A DNA stretch of 64,000 nucleotides from Capitulum mitella (GCA_030062745.1 CP099842.1:23221822-23285821), one strand, 5' to 3'. Positions 1 through 13,300 are shown, numbered from the stretch's first letter. Numbers and translations are program-made. The notes: generated by a model not told the origin, from the letters alone.

Positions 1-194
1 AATGAAAAATAAAAAAACTCATTCGGGCAAAACGCAAAAACCACGTATTGCCTAACCCCCAAAAATCAAACCTGGTGGTTTCTGCCATCTACAAAGATCC
101 TATTATTTTCAAGGACCACAACGTGCAAAATGCAAAAACATTTACATTCTTGCTAAAAAAGAAACATTCACATCAGACGCTCGGGACATGAATG

Positions 195-200
195 TTTATT
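195..200 (-). terminator. Candidate FRG1 polyadenylation signal AATAAA
   Basis: tttatt on the plus strand reads AATAAA on the FRG1 strand, about 470 bases after the stop codon. It is the first canonical hexamer I see downstream. No cleavage site can be confirmed from sequence alone. Confidence 0.5.
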
Positions 201-669
201 ACGGTGAATGAGGTGACGACGGTAATATGTGTAAATTTTCATCACAAAAATGACATGAACGCAACATGATAAGCCCTCACGCTCATACGTAACGCCTGCC
301 AACAGCGAGGCACCACTCGTCTGTCCTCAAGGCTGACAGCGACAAAGCAGCGTGGCGCATATCCGCCTGGTCTCTGTGCCAGACGTTCTGCACAGATGCC
401 AAACCATTCACGGCGACCCACGACCACGCAGTCACAGATGCCGTCAGGACCGCTGGCGCCGCCAGCCGCCGGCCGCTACAGGCCGGCACAGGCCCGGCCA
501 GATCCGCACGCAGCGGTCAGACCAGCGGCGAAACCTCCAGCGGAGACTTGGCCTCTCGCCAGCATCTCGTCATCGGCTTACAGCGTCACAGCAGCGGCAG
601 CGAGCCGGTCTGGCCATCACGCTTCTTTCTGCCGCCGCCGCGGTCGGAGGGGAGGGGGATGCCAGGGGG

Positions 670-817
670 TCACTTGCAGTACCGGTCGGCCTTCATCTTG
701 GCGCGCCGGTCCAGCAAGGACTCGTGCAGACGGCCCTGGTCCCGCGCCGCCCGCAGCTCCTCGGCGCCGCCTTCGTGCAGTCGCAGCCGCTTGTCCTGGA
801 ACTTCTGGAACTGCTTC
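670..817 (-). CDS. FRG1: FRG1 exon 6 (stop codon)
   Basis: Residues 212-260: [13 protein letters not shown], then an Ala/Glu-rich helix, then [15 protein letters not shown] and TGA at 670-672. The acceptor is gccggcag. Confidence 0.95.
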
Positions 818-3800
818 CTGCCGGCGCCCGCGCAAAGGCGGTTAAGAAAGCTGTATGCAACGCGTAAATTGAGTGTTGACAGCAGAGAGGCTGGCATCAA
901 TCTCCCAACTGTTTCCTTTTTCTGCTTGATGGAAGTGCGACATTTGACATTCATTTTTACGTTCAGAAGTGTTGACATCCACTCTCATTCCCAACAACGC
1001 TGGGCGCTTTTTGCGACGCAACTTGGTTGATTTACTGATAAAAAGCTGTCTTGAAATCAAAGTGAACAATTTTTCTTTGCAGTCCACGTTCGCATATAAT
1101 GTCATCTCACGGGTCTGGTCTCAATGTCTCAATGTCCTGCCTCCAGTCAGCCTGCAATAAAAAATTCCCCCACAAACGACCAGAAGACCTTGAGCCAAAT
1201 TTCGGAAAAAAGCTTAACTGAATCAAACAGCTGATCCGGACTGAACTGCGCGAAAAGCGCAGGAAAATGACAATCTTCCAAGACATGTGTCTGAATTCAA
1301 CTGGAGACGGATATCATAATGCGGTGATCTCAATATCCGCAACAGTAGGAAATCAGACTTCGTTCGCATCTGATCACAGGCTAAAAAGATAGCAATGACC
1401 AGGCGCTTAGACCCAGGCCGCACAGCACTTACACGTAGTTGATCTCTACTTTGTTGAGGTTGCCCTCGTCCTCCTGTGGTGTGCTGCCGGTCGCCGACGG
1501 CCGTTCGACGTGAGACCGGATGTTGACCATTTCCGGGTCGCCGGCCGTCCTGGCCCGGACCACCACCGAGTCCTCGTCGTCGGCCGAAACGAAGCGACTG
1601 TTACCCCCCTGTAAGGCCGTCTTGCCATCCTGCCGAAAACGGTCGACGTCACCGACTCCCTTCCTCACATGATAAACGACCAGTGACGCCACTATGTGAC
1701 GTCGTCTTTGCGATAGATGGCAGGTAAACACATAGGCCCGGGGGTGCTCGCAAGACATCAATCATTCATCAGGGTTCAAGTTGTCATTCAACAATGAGAG
1801 CACGCTTGACAGCTTAACACGTTCGGTACATCTTGTGCTGTGTACATCGAGACGGCGCGCATACTGGGGGGGGGGGGGGGCAAGTTACCATCTGCCTTTG
1901 TGAATACATAGGTTCACACAAAGCACTGATGTAACATCTGAAAGCATCCTTAGCGTTGATTTCAAATAGTTCGCGTAACTTACTCGTCGTATTTTGAAGT
2001 CATGAGGCTGAGCGATGTCATGAGGTACGTTTTCAAAAAACATTTTAGTTTGGGGATATGCCAACCCGGCCCCAGTTATCATGACCGGTCTCACGACATT
2101 ATCTGAACGGCTTTCACACCACTTCTTAACCGCTTATGGTGCGTCATTTGCACCCCAGGGCTGAGGTGGTTTCACCAACTGTTAGCTGATTTTCCGGTCA
2201 TAAACATAGTGTTCTTTCAACGACGAATTTATCCCAGCAATGCTCACAAAGCATTCCTGCAGCGGTCAGGGATCGATACAAATGAGTCATATGAATTATT
2301 GGGCTGAATCCGGCAACAGCGCCGTCTGTACGCAAAATCCCTCCATGTCAATGCTATCCACACGGGTCTCGCACAACTGCTCGGAAGCGACCTATAGGAG
2401 ACACCATGGCAACGTTTCGAAATGTAACCTCCCTTTAAAAACGACCTTACTACATCGGACAACTCACGAACAGCTCGTATTGGCCGTTACGTGAGATCAA
2501 TGGAACATGGAAAGCTAAATGTTAGACTTCCCAAGCGTGTCTGGCTTTAAAACACGACCTATGCACGAAACGAGAAATGACCTGATGCAAAACCCTACCA
2601 ATTGTTCCGCGAAACAAACGCATAACTACGACACATTCCTGCAGTCCCCTGAGTATGGGACGCCCACTTAAATGTGAATGCATTGCTCCTATGCCAAACG
2701 TCAAAATGAACGAGTTTCCACCACTGCTACCACGAAACACCGGCTTGAACATCGGTCATGCCATTTCATGGGCCAAGCACATACCTGAAAGACAGGCTCC
2801 CACTGTTCCATGGGGCCGATGGCATCCGCCCGGCCCACCATCCGCTCCTTGGCGTCCACGCCCACGTATTTGCCATAGCCGGACTTGAAGGCGACGCGTG
2901 AGTCTCCGACAGGCACGGCCATCAGCACCTCCTCCGGGTCCGGACCCTCACCTGAGTCACCAGACCAGACAGTGGGTCAATCCAGTGTCTGATACAATGC
3001 GCGTGTGGGGTGCACGTCAATCATGGTTAAAACATACCTACAAATGAGCTCATCATGAAGACTGCTTATCAGCAACATTCACAACAATGGGCGCTTATAG
3101 TTACATACTCTCATGTAGAGCAAAAAATAATTCAGGTCCACATCACGTGAATTCCTGTCCCATTTTGTAGCATCATGATAAGCTGTTAGCAATACCAACC
3201 CTCTGGGTGTGGAGCTCCAACAGTGAACAGGCCATTGTCCAGAGCCTTGATGTATGTCCTCTCTCCAAGTTCGATGGCAATGCTGCCTCGAATCTCCGAA
3301 ACTTTTGTGGTTGTCCACCAATTGCCTGCACATATAAAGCAATCAGGATATGTATGCATGTATGATGTACAAACAGGACCAATAATGGGTCAAAGATAGT
3401 GTAAAGGAATGTAATACACATTTTTCTGTAGACACATTACCACAGTGAACACAACATATGCTATACTGTTTCATTTTTATGTACAAAAAGACAGAAGATG
3501 ACAAACTACTAAAAATAAATATGTTAACATATGTGGCAACAGCAGCAGTTAAACAACAGCTGGATGATCACATTCTGCACATCCACAATAATCAAGTAAA
3601 CCTAAAAAATAACCAAAATTATCAATATCATCATCATTATGACACCATTTTGAAATAGCTTTCATGAAGGGGTTCTCAAAATTTGATGATGCAGCACCAT
3701 CTGCTTATAGGGTTACATGGCAGCAAAAAAGGGAAAGATGTGGACACCTGACATGTTCAACAAGTTCCAGGTTACACAGCCTAGATATTACTGATAAGGA

Positions 3801-5039
3801 CCTTGCTGTAAACCTAAATGGCACATTTCATCACTACATATGCATGTCACATCATGACCCAACACATGTACACCAAAGCTTTAAGCCAAATTTTGGTTTA
3901 TTTAAAACATAACAATGGTTTCTACTTCTACAAATGACAAGGCAGACATGTTTTGTGTCTCTGTCTGCAAGCTGTTCACACAAGAATGTGTGGCAACATG
4001 TTTACACCTCTATCCATTGGCTGTGTGAAGATGGCAACCATTGCTTTAATTGGTGATAAAAAACCCAAAATGGATTTCTCATAAATCAGCATGGCATTTC
4101 AACCCCATGCAGGATGGACTGTAGCAGAATATTACTATCAATGCACATTACAAATACCATGCTTCATGTTAATAACACAGTTGATGATATAGAAGGATTT
4201 GACATCCACTTCTTTTTCATCATCATCTAATACAAACTGAATGCAAATTGGAACCAATAAGAACAGATAGATCAATTTACCATGCAGGGCAGAATCACTT
4301 TTGCTGGCTGCAACATCCAAAACTTCATCATCATGCTTTCTCTTGGCTGACTTCTTCTTGTGCTTCCTAAAGGAAAAAACAATGGTCATACAATTCTTAG
4401 TACCATCAAGTGTTTTACCATACCATTTCCACATTCATCATTTACAGCCAACTGATAAATACATATGCTAGACATTATTCTGAACCACAAACTTAATAAT
4501 TTTTTAGACTCAGATAAGAGTATTTGACATGCAAAGCAATACAAGTTTATGGCATGCAATGATATTCAAAGCTGATGTGACACAAATATATGAGGATACT
4601 GCATACAAGTGGCGATAAAATAAATACCGGTTCTTCTGATGGTTATCTTCAAATTTCATCCCAGAAAATTACTGGAAACAATTTATATTAACAGATCATA
4701 GCAAGAGCCTACACAGAGTGAAGAATGCAGCATTAAGCAAAAATGACCATCATAAAGCAAAAATTAGAAACATGATTATTGTCATGCTTGCATCTAGTTA
4801 CTGCAGGTGTCAGCTGAAAGCAGGCACAGCTCTGAGATTTGAAATGCAAAAAACTGAAACATTAAAATGACCAAGAAAATAGCAGAAATGAGTGCAATTC
4901 CACACGTGCCTAGATGTTTACAAATTTCGCAACGGATTATCGAGCATTTTTTCCCCACATGGGTGACAGCAAATGCTTACTTTTCTTTCTCTCCCTTCAG
5001 CTTGAGCTTCCCAACCCTTACTTTCGAATACTCCGACAT
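670..5039 (-). CDS. FRG1: FRG1 homologue, nuclear/nucleolar RNA-associated protein (6 exons, 260 aa)
   Basis: Six exons join in phase: 4981-5039, 4281-4366, 3200-3325, 2785-2951, 1433-1629 and 670-817 (783 nt, 260 aa plus stop). Vertebrate FRG1 is about 258 aa. The order of conserved blocks matches FRG1: a lysine-rich N-terminus (residues 10-31, nuclear localisation), then [13 protein letters not shown] near 76-88, [42 protein letters not shown] linker, and the C-terminal signature [15 protein letters not shown]. The middle forms the fascin-like beta-trefoil. In other animals FRG1 sits in nucleoli and Cajal bodies and associates with spliceosomes and actin; that role is family knowledge, not seen here. 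The start is the only ATG at the head of the conserved [20 protein letters not shown] terminus. No break or missing block was seen. Confidence 0.95.
1433..1629 (-). CDS. FRG1: FRG1 exon 5
   Basis: Residues 147-212, starting [13 protein letters not shown] and ending [14 protein letters not shown]. The acceptor is ttcggcag and the donor gtaagt. The coding frame is GC-rich. Confidence 0.95.
2785..2951 (-). CDS. FRG1: FRG1 exon 4
   Basis: Residues 91-146. The exon contains [16 protein letters not shown] and [17 protein letters not shown], the most conserved FRG1 block. The acceptor is gactcag and the donor CAG/gtatgt. It ends in phase 0. Confidence 0.95.
3200..3325 (-). CDS. FRG1: FRG1 exon 3, start of fascin-like domain
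   Basis: The exon encodes [18 protein letters not shown] through [13 protein letters not shown] (residues 49-91), the first strands of the fascin-like fold. The acceptor is tgtgcag. The donor is gttggt, weaker than the rest but forced by phase and by the next exon. Confidence 0.92.
4281..4366 (-). CDS. FRG1: FRG1 exon 2, lysine-rich segment
   Basis: The exon encodes [11 protein letters not shown] followed by an acidic/serine linker (residues 20-49), the likely nuclear localisation signal. The acceptor is tttag and the donor gtaaat. Phases fit exons 1 and 3. Confidence 0.92.
4981..5039 (-). CDS. FRG1: FRG1 exon 1 (start codon)
   Basis: The exon starts at ATG (cat on the plus strand at 5037-5039) and encodes residues 1-20 beginning [16 protein letters not shown]. 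The donor gtaagc lies at 4975-4980. It ends two bases into a Lys codon. Confidence 0.93.
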
Positions 5040-6695
5040 TTTATTGTCAAGTATTCCGTTAACACTGCGAATCTACGTGGAACAACAATTCTTCCCCTCA
5101 AACTTGTTCTTGTTGAGCCGCTCGTGCTCAAGCGTCAATGTCACTGTTTGTTTGTGAGTTAGGACACAGCCTCTTGGGCTCAGGTGTCCAAAGTCTTGGG
5201 TCAAGTCCTGTGTCTCGTCGGGCGTCAGTCAGTCGTCTGCGTCAATGTCACCGCAAACTTTGGTCAGTCCTTTTTGTAACCACTGCGTCATCTTTGTCGT
5301 ACGAAAAGAGACGATATTTTTACTGTAGTAGGGGAATTTAACCATCTTTAAGATGACCCGGCAGCTAGCCTCAGTACCGGGGCAGACCAAATCAAGAACT
5401 TCTGGAACATATGGCACACGGCGAGGTCCAGCTATGAATGTACTGATCGCACGCAGTCGCCAATCGCAATTTTCTCCGATATGTGTCAGTGTGGTCTACA
5501 GGGCGTCAACATCCACCACTGCATTACAAGAACACTGAAGTCTCCGTACACGTTTGGCCAGCCCAAGATATGCAGCTTTCTTTCAGCACCACCGAATGAT
5601 ATCAAGGCCTCCTCATCCCCATAAACTATTACGGCTTTCTGTAAATCCTGACATGATGCAAGCCTGCATGGGCCATGCTCAATGCAAATCTAAACATTGG
5701 CTGTTCCTGTTTTTGCTGCTTGAATCAAATTTTGCACCGCCGTACATTCCGTGACCCTTCGAAGGACCACGGTGACGACTGGTATCTCCCGCTTTTATTC
5801 GTCACTTCTGTCCAGTTTTGCTGGTTGGTGAACTGGAAAGGAAAATGAAGCCGATTTCACGTCACCGTACAACATAAATTTTCCCCTTTATTTTCCATTT
5901 CATGAAGAAGGCACTCATCTACTGTCACGGCTACAATCATCACTGAACCAATGTTCTGAAATAATGGTTTAAACCCATCCCTGGAATTTAATGGCCCGCT
6001 CAGTTATGCAAAGGATATACCCAAAAAGATACGTCAGAAAAACTGCATGGCGACAGTCGTCACTGAATCAAAGCCAGGCATTTGTACAAAGCGATACCGG
6101 GAATAAAATGGCCTCTTGAGTAACGTAACGGATACGCCCGATTACATGGCTACATACAAATAAAAAAATGCACAACGAATCCAGATTCTCGTGACTGTAA
6201 ACACATACCGTCGTAATACGGACCACATACAATTAGGAATCACGTGAACAGTTGCGAGTCCATAATTATTCACAACCACATGCTATAAATTTGGTGGTCT
6301 TATCATTTCTGGTATACGCACAGCCAGAAAGACCGTTCAGACGCATAGACAAAGCTTACATTGTAACCACGGGCGCGGGCTGAACATAAGCGCCATAAAA
6401 ACCTCCAAGTGCCCTGATGGCCGGCCCCAGGCGAACTCCTTCCTCTCCATGTGAAAGATTTTACACATTACCCTAGATAACTGTTTACTATAGGGCGAAC
6501 ACATACAGTGCACACTGCACGTACGCCAGTGCCGTGACAGAATCAAAATACATGATAATGCCCGCAGCGATATCAAACCTGGCAGCATACACATCACATC
6601 AAACGATTCCAAAATATGGCACGACAGCATGACACCGCGGCAAATGATAGGAAAAAAGTTGTCAAGTCGGGTAGTTTTCCACTTGCTCATAAATG

Positions 6696-6763
<68 letters not shown>

Positions 6764-7014
6764 GGAATGATCATACCATAGTCTGCTTAATCATACATCA
6801 CCGATCTGTACCATGAAAAGAGGCCCTTAACAATCCCAATTACATTGCTCGTATCGCGACATCAAATGATCAGCGTGCCCAGGCGTATTCGGACAAACTA
6901 AAAAGCGATCCTTAACAATCCTAATTACCTCGCTCATATCGCACAAATACACCCAAATCCCAACTACGAATAACAACGCCAAATGATCAGCGCGCCAAGC
7001 GTATGCGGACGGAC
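5040..7014. other. FRG1-FUOM spacer, no gene seen
   Basis: The spacer holds the presumed FRG1 promoter next to 5040 and the FUOM 3' UTR near 7014. It has normal CpG content and one long (TA)n tract. No open frame in it resembles a known family. Confidence 0.6.
6697..6756. repeat. (TA)n microsatellite, about 60 bp
   Basis: Uninterrupted alternating TA. Open frames across it read Tyr-Ile repeats and are artefacts. Confidence 0.95.
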
Positions 7015-7200
7015 CTAGGGCTGCTTGACCACGCCCTTCTTGAGGATGACGTTGCCGTACAGTGCCCGCTCGCCGGTGTGCACCACGGCGTAGGCGCGCT
7101 TGGCTCTCTCGTAGAAGGCGAAGCGCTCCACCAGTTCGACGCCGACGGCGGAGCCCTCCGCTGCCTCGAGCAGACGACGGTACTCGTCCCAGACTGGCGC
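7015..7200 (-). CDS. FUOM: FUOM exon 2 (stop codon)
   Basis: 61 codons from APVWDEYRRLLEAAEG to KKGVVKQP, then TAG at 7015-7017. The acceptor is atcttgcag. It carries the ALYGN motif. Confidence 0.95.
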   Translation of the reverse strand, partial: APVWDEYRRLLEAAEGSAVGVELVERFAFYERAKRAYAVVHTGERALYGNVILKKGVVKQP

Positions 7201-7863
7201 CTGCAAGATGGCGCCGGTCAGCGTCGGCCGACGACAGAGGCCCCGGGAACAGCCAGAGCAGCGACGGCCGCAGCGGCAGCCGCACGTCGTCTGAACCGGC
7301 ACCGGCACCGCGTCCGGTCCAGATCATTACATAGGAATTATATGACGCCGTCTCTTTACAACAGGGGTCGTTATGAAGGTTATCACCAGATAAGATGAGG
7401 AAACGAAAGTAGCCACCAGCAGGACTAGAGAGGTGTCGCGTTATATGGATTTTCATAGTTTACAAGGCGAGTAAGACATTTGCAGAAGACCACAATTTCA
7501 TGAAAATGATTGTACAAAATTCCGCCAAGGCCATGTCTGTCAAGTTTTCTGCCACGTTACGGCATCCGACAACACCAAACACATGACACTACGCACCTTC
7601 AGTCCTTTGGCTTTGTCCTCCGGCACGAGGTCCATGAGGGCCACGGGGTGCGGCACGTACGAGTCGAGCGGCAGCAGCTGCAGCACGCTCTCCAGCAGTT
7701 GAGGGATCGTCTGGCCGTCAGCGCGAACCTCGCGCGGCCCCTCTCGGCAGGTGGAGCTGGTCGGAAAGTTGGCGTCCGCCAGCACCAACTCGTCCCCATG
7801 GCCCATGCTGGCCAGCACGTGCAGCAGGTCCGGAGATAGGTTGGACGGAATTTTCTTCAACAT
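7015..7863 (-). CDS. FUOM: L-fucose mutarotase (2 exons, 150 aa)
   Basis: Exons 7597-7863 (ATG to residue 89) and 7015-7200 (residues 90-150 plus TAG) join in phase 0, giving 150 aa. The vertebrate protein is about 154 aa. It is a member of the RbsD/FucU family. The enzyme interconverts the alpha and beta anomers of L-fucose, feeding the cytosolic salvage route to GDP-fucose. Family marks visible are MGHGDELVLAD near the N-terminus with the expected catalytic His (H22) and Asp (D30), PQLLESVLQLLPLDSYV, FAFYERAKRAYAVVHTGE, and the C-terminal ALYGNVILKKGV with the conserved Tyr and Asn (Y137, N139). The chosen ATG has a good context (GCCACCATGT). There is no signal peptide, as expected for a cytosolic enzyme. 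It runs the same way as FRG1, about 2 kb upstream of it; no functional link is implied. Confidence 0.95.
7597..7863 (-). CDS. FUOM: FUOM exon 1 (start codon)
   Basis: 89 codons from MLKKIPSNLSPDLL to EDKAKGLK, carrying the MGHGDE active-site segment. The donor is AAG/gtgcgt at 7591-7596. Confidence 0.95.
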
Positions 7864-9119
7864 GGTGGCTGCGTAAAGAGCATCGCAGTGTTAAAATAAG
7901 CAGGTAAACGCATTACATCCGGCCACCTATAAAACAGAGTATTAAACAAACGGTGCAAGACAATGGCAATTGAGACGCGGTAACTTGGCACAGTTCTCGT
8001 TGTGCCAGATGGCTGCTTTTGTTAAGACGAATTCAGACTGCGTGAAGCCTAAAAGCGTCTGCCCTGTGACTTGTATGCCAAGCTGTGCTGACCTTCTCCG
8101 GCCCATGTCGGGGGACGGGGGAGCCCTTCTTTTTCTATGCAGGGTAACTCGGTGACCAAACGGCGCGGAACTGCAAAATTTTTATGACCCTTGAGCGCAA
8201 CAACTGTGCTCATTTCAGTAAGAGAAAAATTATCATGGTGATCTGCGGTCAAAATGACTTCATATGGACGGCATTTTGTGACTTTGCTGTCACCTAGCGA
8301 GTTCACCTGATCTTCATCGGTACATTAGTGCTACGAGACGGTGATACTGCGCAATATCTGCAAATCCGCCCTTCCGCGATTACCTGAGGGATTTACTGTC
8401 CCCTAAATGATATTGGCGATATCTCGACAGCGAAGGGAACAGCCAACTTCCAGCTCTGAAAACACTGTCTTGCGTCAAACGTGCACACAAATTTCTACAA
8501 AAATTATCCAAGGGTCATTCATACTGATGTCTAAATTGCTTCCTACATACTGATTTTCTAGCACTATTACATCTTGTTTACGATTTTTTCGATCTGATTT
8601 CAGTTCAACCTTATTAGACTGTACAAGAGCCGCAAGATGCTGGTGTGTTGCGATAAATGTCCATAGTCATGAAAGATCAGTATACGACGCCCTTCACCTC
8701 ATATTTATCAAGGGGATGCATCTTCTTTGTAAAATATTTAATATTAAATGGTAGTCACGCTATCGGACCTTGGCCTGCGACAATGTCTTTGACAAAAGCA
8801 AAATCTGGATCGCTTTTAGGTGTAATAAGTGCGAGACCCACTCCGGTCCCGGTTCGTGTTTGAGTAACAGTGGCGTTTCGCCGTTCCCCGCGATAACCGA
8901 CGTGCCCGGCTACGACGCGAATGACCCTGGAAGTCGAGAGCATAAGAGGATTCCGAACATGATTGGGGGTTACATGTCTTTTCAGTGCTTTTCCATCCAT
9001 GCATCACCCACAGGAGTGTGCTAAACCTCAAGACCATGGGGGAGGGGAGACTGCCACCCCTGCAGGAGATACAAATCTCCACTTTTGGTCCAGAACGCCG
9101 TTAACTAACCCAATAACCA
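7864..9119. other. FUOM upstream spacer, no gene seen
   Basis: This stretch contains the presumed FUOM promoter just above 7863. Short open frames here show no family resemblance. Confidence 0.5.
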
Positions 9120-10378
9120 ACCAGACCGAGGTCCCCCGGCAGAGTCGGGGCGACGGTTCAGTGACAGACTGGGCCCAGGCCATCCGGGTCCATTCTGTGA
9201 GGCCCCTAACAATATTTGATTCCCGGTCTCTAGGTTGCTTTTAGTAGTAATCGGTGTGAGGCCCTCTCACGAACGGAAGCCAGGGTCCTCTAGCAGGGCG
9301 GGGTTGACTCCGGTTCAGCGCAGGCCATTCGGGTTTATTCTGCGAAGCCCCCTAAAAATCTAAATCTCTCTTCTCTTGATCATTTCTGAACGTGACTAGT
9401 ACGGGAACCTCTTATGGACGGAAGTTGGGACACCCTACAAGATCCGAACCTTGATTCAGCACAGGCCACCCAAGTTCATTCTGTGAGGCTTTCTAAAAAC
9501 TGTCAGCTCCTAGTCTCTGGACCACTTCTGAGTGCAATCGACAAGAAACCCTCTCTGGGATGGAAGCGGGGACCCCTAATATGGTCCGCACGCCCCTTGA
9601 AAATTATGTTACCAGTCTCTGGATCACTTCTGAATGTAACTGGTACGAGGCCCTCTTACGGACGGATGCTGAGGTGCCCCCGAAGTCCGGATTCTGGTTT
9701 AGCGAAGGCCACCTGGGTCCATTCTGTGAGGTCCCTCAAAAAATGTACGTTTTCGGGCTCTGGTTTGGTTTTGAGTGCAATCGGCACGACGCCCTCTCTC
9801 AGACCTAAGCCGGGGTCCCCTGGTAAAGTCCAAATCCTGGTTTAGCGCAGGCCATCCTAGTGTGCCAATTCCGTGAGGCCACCTAAAATTTAAGAGGTTT
9901 TGGTCGTTGGGCCACCTGTGAGTGTAACTGGTGCGATACCCTCTCTCGAACCTAAGCCGGGCCCCCTAGCAGGGTTCCAACCCCAGTCCAATAATTCATC
10001 ACCCCTGAAAATGGTGAAGGCCTGGTCGCTGGGCCACATTTGAGTGTAATCGGTAGCAGGCCCTCCCTCGGACCTAAGCCGGGGCCCTTTAGCAGGGTTC
10101 GAACCACGGTTTAGGCAAAGCCAGCCCGATCCATTAATTCAGTGAAGTCCCTTGAAGATGGGGAGTTCCTGGTCGCTGAGCCATCTCTGAGTGTAGTTAA
10201 CACAAGGCCCTCTATTGGATGGAAGCCGGGCACCCTACCAGGGTCCAAACTCTGTCAGAGAAGGTGAGCCGGGTCCATTCCACGAGGTCCCTTAAAAAAT
10301 GTAAGTTCGTGGTCTCTGTCCACTTTTAGATGCAGCCTGTTCGAGGCCCCTACCGGAAGTCGAGGCTCCTAACCAAGA
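9120..10378. repeat. Degenerate satellite/minisatellite of about 140-bp units
   Basis: About nine diverged units, each with a segment like attctgtgaggcccct followed by ctctgagtgtaatcgg and a gaggccctctc / aagccgggg segment. The first anchor recurs at about 9192, 9337, 9478, 9721, 9868, 10137 and 10277, giving steps of 140-147 bp or twice 120-135 bp. One unit keeps ggttcgaacc (10096-10105), a match to a tRNA-type B box, so a tRNA-derived origin is possible but unproven. Confidence 0.8.
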
Positions 10379-13300
10379 AAGATTTAAAGGAACGTGCACG
10401 GAATGTGCCTACTTCCTTGGCTGAATAGTTAAGTTTTCCTGTTTTGTTTTGTTTTTCGAGTGTTCCTCGTTCTGAATCCAATTTTCTTTTAAGTTTAATT
10501 TCTTAGGAGGCCCCAGAAACTTACAAATGGGGGGAGACAGAAACATAGTTTGTCCCCGTACCATTCGCCTCGGGTACAACTGTCCCCCTGCCCCTCTTCC
10601 GCCGCCCTTGTTCGGAATGATTAATTTGCAAAGAAGAGGTGAATATGGGAAAGCATCCATCCCAGCCTTGAAATTGATGGGAATCTCCCCTCTTGCTCCT
10701 CGCCATCGTATACATGGACAATAACAGAACAAGAATTAGATTTCGCTTGACCTTCTCTTGATTACTCCTCATCACTCCGTAACACGTACTTCTAGCATCA
10801 GGAGCACAACGAAGTTTTTGTGAACGTTCTACGCACACATTTTGTTTCGGTTCAAAGCAGTTAAAAGTGGTTAAAATAGTGCAGAACACAATGTGTTTAA
10901 AAATAACCATGTCATCGTGACGAAAATTTCGAATTTTAGTCGACAGGACAGCATGTGAGAGACTCCCGTTGTTGCATTTTCTCGATTCCATTTCCGACTA
11001 GTGTATGTCCGTGATAACTGGAAAATCGGCATAAGTGCAGAGGCTTCCTGCATGCACAAAGCCAATTAATGTGTTGAGAAGCTGGCTTTTTACCTTTCCT
11101 CATCTCAATAGACTAAAATAAAAGAGACGATATAGACAGGTTCATGTGCACTTTACGGTCGCGTCCTGCTTCATTCATCGACTGATACCAATCCGGCGTC
11201 CCTGCTCGTCATTGTTAGATGGATCTTTCCATGCCAGCTCAACCACTTGAGTACACACCACCATCTCTGATCTGTGTGAGATGACGTGTATTGGGTTGCC
11301 TCATGCCCTGATCATGACTGATGTTACCCTCTGATTTACCATTCACAGTTGACAGTGACATAAAAAAAATGACGTCACAGCATGCAGCGCACCTTAAAAT
11401 GCACTGCAACTCAGAAGCCATTATGAGTAAATGACTGCTTAGTATTCTATTATTAGTAACATAAATTGAGTTATTATTAACTCAACTGTTATTTGTTATT
11501 ACTGACACAACTATTATTACTATCATTAGCTCAACTAGTAGTTGAGAAGTAACAGCAATTTTGCTGATTCTCTGGTAACATCAGGAGAAAATATGTAATT
11601 TTCCATTTCCACTAATTAATCTTGGACATATCACTTCATCTGATCTAATTTTCTGTACTACAATGCAAATGCAGCTATAATTCAATGAAGATCCCAACCA
11701 CTTCCCCATGTGAACCATTTACAGAACAATGCATTTGTTATACATGATGCAATTTTGGATTGTAAATTTATCACACAGGCTATCTCCCCACAATGCTGTG
11801 CAGCTGTGGAACATATTGGAACCCTGTGGAACCTATTCCAAATGCAAAATAACACCCTTCCTTTGGCCCCAGCTTGGCTGCTTGCCACCAGCAAAAGATC
11901 AGCTGCATAACCAGCTTCTCGGCTTTGCTTGGCTGTGGTGATAAATTTGGGTACATGCTTTGGTATGTGCAGGATATGGACAGGTTTGGATGAACATGCA
12001 CCCAAACATTTCCCTGAGGGTATCCTTATTCCATGGCAACTATATTGAACAAAAAATGGTGCCCTTATCACTGCAATGCAATATTAAGATGTTAAGGCCA
12101 GGAAAGTGGGCCTTGTGATCAAGAAAAATGAAACTATTGGAGATTTGAAGATTTCAGCCATAACATTGTTAACCATTCTTAAGACCAAGGATGAAATCAA
12201 GAGAAAACTCTTGTCATTGCTCTTTGCTCTTCTTATAACTTCCAATAACCAATATGTTTTAGTTTTGACGTGTTTGCTTTGTGGCTGCAGCTCTTGCAAA
12301 GTTTACTTACAACAAATCTCCCCACTGTCCCACAAATTTGTTATAAGTGGATTTAAGCATATAACTTTTATGTGTAAACCTAAAGTTCTCTGGCATAAAG
12401 AACAAACAGAGATTGTCTTCTTTTGCAACTAACTTAAAAGCATGATAATATGCAGCTGCCATCAGCAAAACTAAAACATGTCCATACTGCATTTAACCTA
12501 CAAAGATGACCTTTCATCATCATTGCAATCTTCACCACAGGGACATAAAAATACTTATAAACCTGAAACCAAAAATTGCAGGAAGACTTTTAGGTACTCC
12601 AAGGAAGACTACAATAAAGCACATTTATGGAAAACACTGCAATGCTGGGAAATGTCTGTAACGTACCCCAAATATTTTAAGTACATTAAAAATACTTAAA
12701 AACTAATTTAGACATTATATAGGCTTTCCTAAAATACTTCGAGACATTTTCCGGGAACCATAATGGAATAATGAGTTCCTAAGACCTCCGTATAACGGTA
12801 GCCACCTGAGACCTATGGATAACGTAAACCTATGTTATCACCAGCCAATACTGCATAACCTCTTTAGGCTGGCCGTTTCGAAAATATTGTCTGTGTTGCG
12901 CCATGTATGGATGTCATTTATAGCAGGCAGCTGTTGATGGCATGGAAATGACGAAAGTATATGCAATGGCTAACATTGAGTTGATGATTTATGCGTCGAG
13001 GTACCAGGCTTTTCAGGATGTACTTTTTTCTGGTGATACCAGTGAAGACCGCTCGTTTAGATGTTCTAGCAATGTGATGTATCATGCTCACAAGCAAGTT
13101 GCAGCTGTTTACCTAAGGGACATCTATATTTGTTACTTACGCATCATATGTCCAAAACCGACTTAAAGGGGACCTTAGAAGTTTGATTTTCTCCTGCAGA
13201 TTTGCGTTACTCGGCAATCGTCATTGTACTAAGACATCATGAATCGTACGGATACAATGCATCCTTGGACTTTCAAGGTTGATGTTTTGCCGTTGGCGCG

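Noticed and set aside
6616..6816. Tyr-Ile repeat protein frames over the (TA)n tract
   Set aside because: Simple-sequence artefact; the same occurs at 23.6 kb.
6827..7456. 209-codon minus-strand open frame
   Set aside because: It is a different frame over FUOM exon 2 and its intron; the real frame gives the mutarotase motifs.
10096..10105. tRNA gene suggested by ggttcgaacc
   Set aside because: No acceptor stem, D-arm or anticodon arm can be folded around it; it is part of the satellite unit.
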